A program made the position numbers and the translations under genes. DNA of 64,000 bases, from assembly GCA_017642935.1 (NCBI GenBank), contig JAEPOK010000002.1, forward strand, positions 858,501 through 922,500, read 5' to 3'. Origin of the DNA: Hyphomicrobiales bacterium (GTDB lineage: Bacteria > Pseudomonadota > Alphaproteobacteria > Rhizobiales > MH13). The notes beneath the pieces were generated by a model. It had not been told where the DNA came from and made no database searches. It worked only from the letters and a program-made list of their open reading frames with translations. Position 1 is the first letter of the stretch. The number at the start of each line of letters is the position of its first letter. Positions 57,241 to 64,000 of the stretch are shown piece after piece.

Positions 57241-59085
57241 ATGGCCAATCCTTCGGCTCCGGCGTCTGAAGCGCTGCGCAATATTGCCATTATCGCCCAT
57301 GTCGATCATGGCAAAACCACCCTAATTGACGTGCTTCTGCGCGAGTCCGGCCTGTTTCGTGACAACGAGCAAGTGGCCGAACGCGCGATGGATTCCAATG
57401 ATTTGGAACGCGAGCGCGGCATCACCATTCTTGCCAAGGTCACCTCGCTGACCTGGCAGGAAAACCGCATCAACATTGTCGACACACCTGGCCACGCCGA
57501 TTTTGGCGGCGAGGTGGAGCGCATTTTGCACATGGTCGACGGTGTGATCCTGCTGGTGGATGCCGCCGAGGGGCCGATGCCGCAGACCAAGTTCGTCCTC
57601 TCCAAAGCGCTGAAACTTGGCCTCAAACCCATTGTTGCGATCAACAAGATCGATAAGCCTGAAAGCCGGCCCGATGCTGTGCTTGATGAAGTGTTTGATC
57701 TGTTCGCAGCGCTGGATGCCACCGACGAGCAGCTCGATTTCCCCGTCCTATACGGTTCTGCGAAACAAGGCTGGATGGCGCGCGATGCCGAAGGCCCCAA
57801 AGACGACATGACGCCATTGTTTGAGCTGGTGATGGATCATGTTCCAGCACCTGCCACCGAGGAAGGTCCGTTCCGTCTGCTGGCCACCACGCTCTCGGCA
57901 AACCCCTATCTCGGGCGCATTCTCACCGGTCGCATCGCCTCTGGCACGTTGAAGGCCAATATGCCGATCAAGGCATTGCGCCGCGACGGTACGCAGATCG
58001 AAGCCGGGCGCGCCTCGAAGGTCATGACGTTCAAGGGCCTCGACATGGTGCCGGTGGACGAGGCTCATGCCGGTGACATTGTTGCGTTGGCCGGTCTTGC
58101 CGAAGCGACTGTTGCCGACACCATTTGCGATCCGCAGGTAAAACAGCCGATCGAAGCCCAGCCGATCGATCCGCCGACGCTTTCCATGACTTTCATGGTC
58201 AATGATAGCCCGCTTGCCGGCCGCGAAGGCGACAAGCTGCAAAGCCGTGTGATCCGTGCCCGCCTGATGGCTGAGGCCGAAGGCAACGTCGCCCTGCACA
58301 TCGAAGAGGGTGAAAACAAAGACGCGTTTATCGTTTCCGGACGTGGCGAGCTGCAACTGGCCGTGTTGATCGAAACGATGCGTCGCGAAGGGTTTGAGTT
58401 GGGCGTGTCGCGCCCTCAAGTCGTGTTCCAGAAGGATGAAAACGGCACGCTCTTGGAGCCCATCGAAGAAGTGACCGTCGATGTGGACGAGGAGTTCTCC
58501 GGCACCGTGGTGCAGAAGATCGCCGAACGACGCGGCGATCTCGTCGAGATGACACCGTCGGGCGGTGGCAAGCAACGGCTGGTGCTGCACGTGCCGACGC
58601 GCGGGTTGATCGGCTATCACGGCGAGTTTCTGACTGACACGCGTGGCACCGGCATCATGAACCGAGCCTTCCTTGAGTATGCGCCGCACAAGGGCACCAT
58701 CAAAGACCGCCACACCGGTGTGCTCATCTCCATGAGCCAAGGCGATGCGGTGGCCTATGCGCTGTGGAATCTGGAAGATCGCGGACCGATGATGATCCAG
58801 CCGGGCACGCCGGTTTATGAGGGCATGATCATTGGCGAGCACACGCGCGGCAATGATCTGGAAGTCAACGTCTTGAAGGGTAAGCAGCTCACCAATATGC
58901 GTGCTTCGGGCAAAGACGAAGCGGTGCGGCTGACGACGCCGATCCAGATGACGCTGGAAAAAGCGCTGGCCTACATCAGCGATGATGAGCTGGTGGAGGT
59001 GACGCCGAACGCGGTGCGCCTGCGCAAGCGCTTCCTTGATCCGCACGAGCGTAAGCGCGCGGCGAAGGCGAAAGCCGCCGCCTAA
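57241..59085 (+). CDS. typA: Translational GTPase TypA/BipA
   Basis: 614-residue ribosome-associated GTPase of the EF-G/LepA group, linked to 50S assembly and stress adaptation. G1 is [11 protein letters not shown], the switch I part is [13 protein letters not shown]3 is [11 protein letters not shown] and G4 is NKID. The C-terminal part has the BipA-specific [20 protein letters not shown]. The Lys/Ala-rich end binds RNA. ATG 57241 is preceded by GGAG only far upstream. Confidence 0.97.
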   Translation: MANPSAPASEALRNIAIIAHVDHGKTTLIDVLLRESGLFRDNEQVAERAMDSNDLERERGITILAKVTSLTWQENRINIVDTPGHADFGGEVERILHMVDGVILLVDAAEGPMPQTKFVLSKALKLGLKPIVAINKIDKPESRPDAVLDEVFDLFAALDATDEQLDFPVLYGSAKQGWMARDAEGPKDDMTPLFELVMDHVPAPATEEGPFRLLATTLSANPYLGRILTGRIASGTLKANMPIKALRRDGTQIEAGRASKVMTFKGLDMVPVDEAHAGDIVALAGLAEATVADTICDPQVKQPIEAQPIDPPTLSMTFMVNDSPLAGREGDKLQSRVIRARLMAEAEGNVALHIEEGENKDAFIVSGRGELQLAVLIETMRREGFELGVSRPQVVFQKDENGTLLEPIEEVTVDVDEEFSGTVVQKIAERRGDLVEMTPSGGGKQRLVLHVPTRGLIGYHGEFLTDTRGTGIMNRAFLEYAPHKGTIKDRHTGVLISMSQGDAVAYALWNLEDRGPMMIQPGTPVYEGMIIGEHTRGNDLEVNVLKGKQLTNMRASGKDEAVRLTTPIQMTLEKALAYISDDELVEVTPNAVRLRKRFLDPHERKRAAKAKAAA

Positions 59086-59097
59086 AAAACGGCGGAA

Positions 59098-59126
59098 GAG
59101 ACGGGCGCTTGCCCGTCTCACTTTTG
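59098..59126 (+). terminator. Intrinsic terminator after typA
   Basis: Perfect 9-bp stem GAGACGGGC / GCCCGTCTC with a GCTT loop, followed by ACTTTTG. It is 12 bases past the stop codon. Confidence 0.85.
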
Positions 59127-59180
59127 ATCTAAGGGCGAAAAGCGCCTTGCGTTTTCGTCAATTGCTCCTAGGCTCTCCTT

Positions 59181-59765
59181 ATGAGCCTTGACCAGATCAC
59201 GATCAGGCCTGCCGAAACCCGCGATGCGACCGCCGTGGCGGACGTGCATGATCGAGCTTGGCGCGGCGCGTATCGCGGCATTATTCCCGGTGTGGCGCTA
59301 GAACGCATGGTCGAACGGCGCGGGCCGCTCTGGTGGGCGCGCCTGATCCGCCATCAACGCAGCGTTTTGGTTTTGGAAGTGCAAGGCACGATTGCCGGGT
59401 ACGCGACGCTTGGCGCCAACCGGTCGAAAACGCTGCGTGTGCATGGCGAGATCTATGAGCTTTACATCGACCCGGCCTATCAGGGGCTGGGCTTCGGAGC
59501 CCGCCTGTTCAATGCGGCACGCGACCGGTTGAAAGCCGCAAGGCTCGGACACTTCGTCGTCTGGGCGCTTGAGGACAACGCCTCGGCGATTGGCTTTTAT
59601 CAGGCAATGGGCGGCGAGCCGGTGGCCCATGGTGTTGAAACCTTCGGCCCAACCCAACCATCCGTCCGCGACAGCGTCGGTGATGGCGGCACGCAGGCCG
59701 CGGTGCACCTTGCCGGGCAGTGTCGCAAGCTAGCCTTCATCTGGGGAACCGGCGAGACGCGCTGA
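59181..59765 (+). CDS. GNAT family N-acetyltransferase
   Basis: 194 residues from ATG 59181. Acetyl-CoA motif: ELYIDPAYQGLGFGARLFNAA, with the QGLGFG loop; motif B-like NASAIGFYQAMGG. The last ~45 residues (SVRDSVGDGGTQ, AFIWGTGE) are a tail beyond the GNAT fold. Substrate unknown. Confidence 0.88.
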   Translation: MSLDQITIRPAETRDATAVADVHDRAWRGAYRGIIPGVALERMVERRGPLWWARLIRHQRSVLVLEVQGTIAGYATLGANRSKTLRVHGEIYELYIDPAYQGLGFGARLFNAARDRLKAARLGHFVVWALEDNASAIGFYQAMGGEPVAHGVETFGPTQPSVRDSVGDGGTQAAVHLAGQCRKLAFIWGTGETR

Positions 59766-59887
59766 CGCTCGCTGGCATGTGCTTTTCGACCTTTGGCCGT
59801 TAGCCCTCTTGCTTAAGGCATCGACGCGCCGGCGCTGATAGGGTCGCGGCCACGACACCATCCCCTTAGCGGAGCTGCGAGACCCCT

Positions 59888-60421
59888 ATGCGCATAGAAG
59901 CCATTCCCATCGGAAAGAACCCGCCGCACGATGTGAACGTGATCATTGAAGTGCCGATCGGCGGCGAGCCGATCAAATATGAGATTGAGAAGGATTCCGG
60001 CGCGCTCTTCGTTGACCGGTTCCTCTACACGCCGATGCGCTATCCAGGCAATTACGGGTTTGTGCCGCACACGCTGTCTGCAGACGGCGACCCAATTGAC
60101 GTGGTGGTCTGCAACACGCGTCCCATCGTGCCGGGCGCGGTGATGAACTGCCGAGTGGTCGGTGCGCTGGTGATGGAAGATGATGGTGGTGGCGATGAGA
60201 AGCTGGTGGCGGTGCCAACTGAAAAGCTGACCAGCCGTTATGACGGCGTGCAGAACTACACCGACCTACCTACCATCCTGACCAGCCAGATCGAGCATTT
60301 CTTCTCCCACTATAAGGACCTTGAGCCCAACAAATGGGTGAAGATTGAACGGTGGGCCGGTGTCGATGAAGCCAAGGACATGGTGCGCGAGGCCATTGAG
60401 CGGGCAAAATCCGGCGGTTGA
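59888..60421 (+). CDS. ppa: Inorganic pyrophosphatase
   Basis: Hydrolyses pyrophosphate to phosphate, pulling biosynthetic reactions forward. 177 residues, typical of the bacterial family I enzyme. Active-site motifs: [30 protein letters not shown] and the metal-binding [12 protein letters not shown] hairpin terminator follows. Confidence 0.97.
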   Translation: MRIEAIPIGKNPPHDVNVIIEVPIGGEPIKYEIEKDSGALFVDRFLYTPMRYPGNYGFVPHTLSADGDPIDVVVCNTRPIVPGAVMNCRVVGALVMEDDGGGDEKLVAVPTEKLTSRYDGVQNYTDLPTILTSQIEHFFSHYKDLEPNKWVKIERWAGVDEAKDMVREAIERAKSGG

Positions 60422-60444
60422 TCGATGTAGTCTGAGGTTTCCTT

Positions 60445-60466
60445 AGGGCGCTTTCGGGCGCCCTTT
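60445..60466 (+). terminator. Intrinsic terminator after ppa
   Basis: Stem AGGGCGC / GCGCCCT, 7 bp, six-base loop, followed by TTT; 24 bases past the ppa stop. Confidence 0.7.
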
Positions 60467-60571
60467 GTCATCTCTGCCCGGTGGCGACGGCCCGTCCGAT
60501 TGATGCTGCGCAACCCGGACATGACAGATTTGTGACACTCTGGGCTAAGGTGGTCCAATTGGGAGGTGACC

Positions 60572-60865
60572 ATGATTAGCCTAGAAGACATGGTGGGCAT
60601 GAGCGGGTTGAGCGAGGAAGAAATTCTCGCCATCGCCGAGCATGAACACGTACCGCCAAGCGTCGCGACAAACCTCGGTTCCTATCTGTCAGGCAACCAT
60701 GAAGGGTTGTCGCGGGTGCGCGATATGATCATCGACGATATTCGCATCGCGCAGGCTCAAGGCAATACCGCGCATGAGCGCGAGCTGTTGCATGTGCTGC
60801 ATCATTTTCTGCGTGAGAACCCAGACGAGCGCCCGAACGTGCATCCGTGGAGCGCGGTGTTTTAG
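60572..60865 (+). CDS. Small conserved protein of unknown function
   Basis: 97 residues from ATG 60572, preceded by a near-perfect GGGAGGTGA ribosome site. Highly charged and helical, with no signal peptide or membrane segment. The first part (MISLEDMVGMSGLSEEEILAI) looks like a short helix-turn-helix-like bundle, followed by EHEHVPPSVATNLGSYL. I do not know the family. It ends eight bases before the convergent YggT-like gene. Confidence 0.75.
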   Translation: MISLEDMVGMSGLSEEEILAIAEHEHVPPSVATNLGSYLSGNHEGLSRVRDMIIDDIRIAQAQGNTAHERELLHVLHHFLRENPDERPNVHPWSAVF

Positions 60866-60873
60866 CGCCAGCG

Positions 60874-61164
60874 CTAGAAAACGTTCGGGTAGGCGTAGCG
60901 CACGATCAGCTGCTGCAAGAAGAAGATGCCAAGCAGCAGGACGATCGGTGAAATGTCGATACCGCCAAGGTTCGGCAAAAACCGACGAATGGGTCGCAGC
61001 GCGGGTTCGGTGAGCCCGTAAACGACGCGGCCGATTGTGCCGACAATCTCATTGCGCGGGTTGATGACATTGAACGCTACGAGCCAGCTGAGGATCGCCG
61101 AGATGATGATGATCCACCAGTAAAGGTTCAGTGCCAACATGATGACATCAAGGACCGCTCGCAT
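60874..61164 (-). CDS. YggT family membrane protein
   Basis: 96 residues from ATG 61164 (MRAVLDVIM), with GGAG seven bases upstream; the frame is open to 61176. Two membrane helices (about 3-25 and 66-88) and the family motif [30 protein letters not shown], here INPRNEIV. YggT proteins occur in bacteria and plastids; a role in osmotic balance or division is suggested but not settled. Confidence 0.9.
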   Translation of the reverse strand: MRAVLDVIMLALNLYWWIIIISAILSWLVAFNVINPRNEIVGTIGRVVYGLTEPALRPIRRFLPNLGGIDISPIVLLLGIFFLQQLIVRYAYPNVF

Positions 61165-61300
61165 GTTTGGCTCCACTTACCGCAAAAAGGGCCACGCAAC
61201 GGCGCGGCGCATCTGATCGCTCATGTAGACAGTGGAATGCGCGCTGACAAGTGAAGCGCCGCTGATGGCGGCGCGCCACAGGTCTGTTCAATCGCGTGGG

Positions 61301-61471
61301 CTAGACGCCTTTGAGCAGGACGCCTGCCAACAGCACGACATAGGCAATCGTCATAATCCATACCGATGGCATCGGAATGATGGATAAAATGCCAAGCGCT
61401 GCCAGGATGCCAAGCGCGGCGATGACGAGCGAAATGATGAAGACGATCATCGTGGGAGCACTGAGATTCAT
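61301..61471 (-). CDS. Small two-helix membrane protein
   Basis: 56 residues from ATG 61471, with AAAGGA upstream; the longer frame to 61543 is not coding-like. Nearly all hydrophobic: IVFIISLVIAALGILAALGI then a short turn with Pro-Met-Pro, and IMTIAYVVLLAGVLLKGV. Small proteins of this form are widespread in Alphaproteobacteria. Function unknown. Confidence 0.7.
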   Translation of the reverse strand: MNLSAPTMIVFIISLVIAALGILAALGILSIIPMPSVWIMTIAYVVLLAGVLLKGV

Positions 61472-61716
61472 GTGACTGTCCTTTGGTTCTGCGATCGGAC
61501 ACCCCGCGGTCCGATCAACGCCGACCTCCATGAGACGCAACACATGATGGTCGTGCGACAGTGTACTTAAGGAACCGCTTATTGGACAGGGCGCGCCCGT
61601 GTTCCGTAAGGTTAGCCGAGCGCCAGAACACCGATGTCCACAAGCAAAGGGGGCTGACTGGCAAGCGAGTGCCGTGACAGCGCCCCCGGGTCCTTATGGG
61701 TTGCGATCGACCGTAT

Positions 61717-63444
61717 CTAATTGGCCGAGCCGATCAGCGGCGTGATGTTGCGGATGGTCACACGGCGGTTTTGTTCTTCGGCGGCCTGCGTTTCGATCTT
61801 CAGGAACCGCTCGCCATAGCCCTGAATCACCAAGTTTTCGGGCGGGACATCGTAGAAGTTGACCAAGATGCGCGCGACCGTCTCCGCGCGGCGGTCTGAC
61901 AAGGCCAAGTTGGCGATGTCCGATCCGATCGCGTCGGTGTGCCCTTCGACGAGGAGCAGGGTGCTTGGATCGCGGTCAATCAAAGCAAGCGTTGCAAGCG
62001 CAATGCCTTCAAGCAACGGAACCTGGCTGCGGCGGACCGTCGCCTGGCCGGTTTCGAAGGTGATCGAATCAAGATCGACACGGCGCACGAGATCACGCAC
62101 GGCGACATTCTCGCGCACTTGGCGCAGGGTGAATGCTTCGTCTAGTTCCACCACGGTTGGTGCGGCGAAGGTCTCAAAGAAGACATCGAAGTCTGCCCGT
62201 TGGGCCGGCACGACGTAGCGGTCGCGCGGGATGGTCAGCTGCAGGGGTGGTAGGTCGCGCACATCGACAAAGGCGCGATCATCGATGTTGCGGTTGTCGA
62301 TGAGCACGATCTCGCGTCCATTGGGGCGAATGCGTGAGCGATATAGAATGTAGCCGCCCTCGTCGCGAATGGTGATGATCTGCGCGCCGTTGCGCCGCGT
62401 GATTGTTTCCTGGGTCAGTCCGCCACGCAGACGTTCGAAACGAACCTCCGCATCGCCATTGCGGAGCAGGCTGCTTTCGTCTCCGCGAACAAAAAATTCG
62501 CCATCCCGCTCAACGATGAGGCGGTCACCCTGATCTTCCACCACGCGTCCGCCAAGCGCGGGAATCAGGGCGCCGACAACAGCACCGACCGCGGCTGCGC
62601 CGAGAAGCTCTGCGCGGCGATCACGAGCGTCTTCGCGGCGCTGTGCTTCTTGTGCCTGAATGGTGGCGGCCTGTTCTTCGGTCGCATCGTCTGGAATGAC
62701 GGAAGCGGGGCTTTCGTCGGCAACAGTTGTCGGCTCACTCGGAGTTTCCGGCGCTGGCTCGCCTGACGCGGCTTCACTCGGCGCTGGTTCGGGCGTTGGA
62801 GGCGTTTCAGCCAGATTGCCCTCCGGTGCTGGCGCTTCTGTGGGTTGTTCGTCGCTCGCAGTTGTTGTTTCAGCCGCTGGCGCGACGTCTGAATCGGCCG
62901 GCGCCTCTGTGACCGCTTCTTCGACAGTTGCTTCGACGGCCTGTTCGCCCTCAAGAGGTGTTTCTGCGAGCGGCTCCTCGACAACCAATTCTTCCGTCAC
63001 CAGCTCTTGCGGCGCTTCTTCGTCCTCCGGTGCGGCTTCGGCGACCGGTTCATCCACGATAACGTCTTCGCTCACAGGCTCTTGCGAGACCAATTCCTCG
63101 GGCGCGTCAACTGGCTCGGTTGTCGCTTCGGCAGCCGGCATTTCCAGCGGCAATTCCTCAACGACCGTCTCTTCGACCGCCGTTTCATCAACAATGGGCT
63201 CGTCGATCACGCTTTCCTCGACAGGCGTTTCAGGAAGCGCTTCCAATTCGACCGGCGAATCGACATCGCACGCTGGGTCCGTTGGATTGACCGCACAGTC
63301 GATCGCCAGCGTGCCAGGGTCGATATCGACGGTTTGCGCAATGGCGAGACTTGAAGGGCCGGTAATCGGGCTCGCCATGGCCAAAGCCAGAACGATGGCG
63401 GTGGACCCACGAAAGGCTTTCGATGTCAGGGATAGGATCATCAT
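61717..63444 (-). CDS. OmpA-family cell-envelope protein with long acidic linker
   Basis: 575 residues. An N-terminal signal peptide (cleavage near LAIAQ) is followed by a linker of roughly 200 residues rich in Glu, Val, Pro and Ala (repeated VVEE, EEP and APE), then a middle domain containing GAAAVGAVVGALIPALGG and RVVEDQGDRLIVERDG. The C-terminal OmpA-like domain (about 460-570) binds peptidoglycan: FETGQATVRR, LVEGHTDAIGSDIANLALSDRRAETV. ATG 63444 has GAGGA upstream. Confidence 0.92.
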   Translation of the reverse strand: MMILSLTSKAFRGSTAIVLALAMASPITGPSSLAIAQTVDIDPGTLAIDCAVNPTDPACDVDSPVELEALPETPVEESVIDEPIVDETAVEETVVEELPLEMPAAEATTEPVDAPEELVSQEPVSEDVIVDEPVAEAAPEDEEAPQELVTEELVVEEPLAETPLEGEQAVEATVEEAVTEAPADSDVAPAAETTTASDEQPTEAPAPEGNLAETPPTPEPAPSEAASGEPAPETPSEPTTVADESPASVIPDDATEEQAATIQAQEAQRREDARDRRAELLGAAAVGAVVGALIPALGGRVVEDQGDRLIVERDGEFFVRGDESSLLRNGDAEVRFERLRGGLTQETITRRNGAQIITIRDEGGYILYRSRIRPNGREIVLIDNRNIDDRAFVDVRDLPPLQLTIPRDRYVVPAQRADFDVFFETFAAPTVVELDEAFTLRQVRENVAVRDLVRRVDLDSITFETGQATVRRSQVPLLEGIALATLALIDRDPSTLLLVEGHTDAIGSDIANLALSDRRAETVARILVNFYDVPPENLVIQGYGERFLKIETQAAEEQNRRVTIRNITPLIGSAN

Positions 63445-63605
63445 GATTGGTTCCTCGCTGCAGCTGCGCAGAATGCCCTCCTGTGCATTGCTCTAACGCC
63501 TGATCGACACGCTTGTTCCATTGATCGTGGGGCGCCAGGTCCGCGAAGATGCAGCGCAGACATGGCAAGACCATGATCGTTTTGGGGCGCCGTGTTGCCT
63601 GCGAG

Positions 63606-64000
63606 CTAGCGCGGCGTTGTCTTGATCCTCTCCAAAATGGCGGAGAAATCACGGCCAGCGCCGCCCTCTTTGGCGAAGGCTTGGTAGAGCTGCCTTGCCT
63701 GTTCGCCGAGTGCGGTATCGACGTCGCTTGCCTGCGCGGCCTGTTGGCTGAGGGTGAGGTCCTTCAGCATAAGATCGGTTGCGAAGCCCGGTTTATAGTC
63801 GTTGTCGGCGGGCGTTTGCGGGCCAACTCCAGGGGCTGGACAATAGGTCGTCATCGACCAGCTCTGACCTGACGAGGCGGACACCACATCAAAGAGCGCC
63901 TGGCGGTCGAGGCCGAGGCCATCGGCCAGGGCAAAGGCCTCGCAGGTCGCAATCATCGAGATGCCCAGAATCATGTTGTTGCAGATCTTGGCGGCCTGGC
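63606..64000 (-). CDS. mmsB: 3-hydroxyisobutyrate dehydrogenase, C-terminal part (runs off window)
   Basis: Valine catabolism: oxidises 3-hydroxyisobutyrate to methylmalonate semialdehyde with NAD+. Only the C-terminal half is in the window; the frame is open to the edge, reading QAAKICNNMILGISMIATCEAFALA, where the Lys of KICNN is the family's catalytic residue. The remainder (SSGQSWSM, PGFATDLMLKDLTLS) is typical for the helical C-domain. Assignment as mmsB among related beta-hydroxyacid dehydrogenases is likely. Confidence 0.88.
   Translation of the reverse strand, partial: QAAKICNNMILGISMIATCEAFALADGLGLDRQALFDVVSASSGQSWSMTTYCPAPGVGPQTPADNDYKPGFATDLMLKDLTLSQQAAQASDVDTALGEQARQLYQAFAKEGGAGRDFSAILERIKTTPR

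Noticed and set aside
57748..59121. 457-codon minus-strand open frame opposite typA
   Set aside because: Antisense shadow of a strongly conserved gene in GC-rich DNA; His/Arg-rich translation with no family features.
62660..63496. Ser/Gly-rich plus-strand open frame opposite the OmpA gene
   Set aside because: Its Ser/Thr/Gly repeats are the reverse complement of the Glu/Val/Pro linker codons.

Overview
The window is chromosomal DNA of a GC-rich alphaproteobacterium, most likely order Hyphomicrobiales (Rhizobiales). The main clues are a DUF4167 protein (a family I know mainly from that order) and the gene order comF-grxC-nit-DUF1178 / ubiG / lysC-ptsP-prfA-prmC-DUF4167 ... clpB. The pairs xerD-accA and aroK-aroB-corC-like, and a solitary Flp pilin, also fit. 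Genus cannot be fixed from this window. No rRNA, tRNA, CRISPR array, complete insertion sequence or prophage was seen.

Layout. 1-1783: two tandem minus-strand secreted proteins, one cut by the window edge, the other built of three long repeats. 2019-6624: leuC, a small membrane protein, an orphan glycine-betaine binding protein, xerC and a secreted protein. 6723-9816: minus-strand operon aroK-aroB-corC/hlyC-like. 9936-15544: small membrane protein, xerD, accA, a Tat-lipoprotein L,D-transpeptidase, an alpha/beta hydrolase and an MFS transporter. 15552-21229: secA, facing a parvulin isomerase-argJ-mutT group. 21317-25686: a 1365-residue PAS/GGDEF/EAL protein and an Flp pilin. 25718-30418: NDUFAF5-like methyltransferase, comF-grxC-nit-DUF1178, ubiG. 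30584-32266: a Cache chemoreceptor set into the ubiG/lysC neighbourhood.

32572-39428: lysC, then ptsP-prfA-prmC with very tight or overlapping junctions, and DUF4167. 39438-44102: an accessory stretch (MOSC protein, MFS transporter, YafY-like regulator divergent from an SRPBCC-unknown-HEAT group, acetyltransferase). 44364-47000: clpB. 47050-48725: a small, visibly AT-richer island with two overlapping genes (a DUF488 protein and a protein family often seen beside DUF488), a six-copy 7-bp repeat and a decayed fragment resembling a HigA antitoxin. 48726-54501: KefB/C-type antiporter, secreted protein, cspA, cytochrome c, a secreted HExxH protein and a DUF3179 protein. 54509-57007: SDR dehydratase, an ArsR-SRPBCC operon with twin operators, an EF-hand protein. 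57241-64000: typA, acetyltransferase, ppa, small conserved proteins, YggT, an OmpA-family protein and the 5'-truncated (window-edge) mmsB.

Most of the window is housekeeping: amino-acid biosynthesis, Sec export, chromosome dimer resolution, translation termination, proteostasis. The best candidate for a little-described system is the overlapping DUF488 two-gene cassette in its foreign-looking island. The twin ArsR operators and the YafY-associated palindrome are the clearest unannotated regulatory sites.
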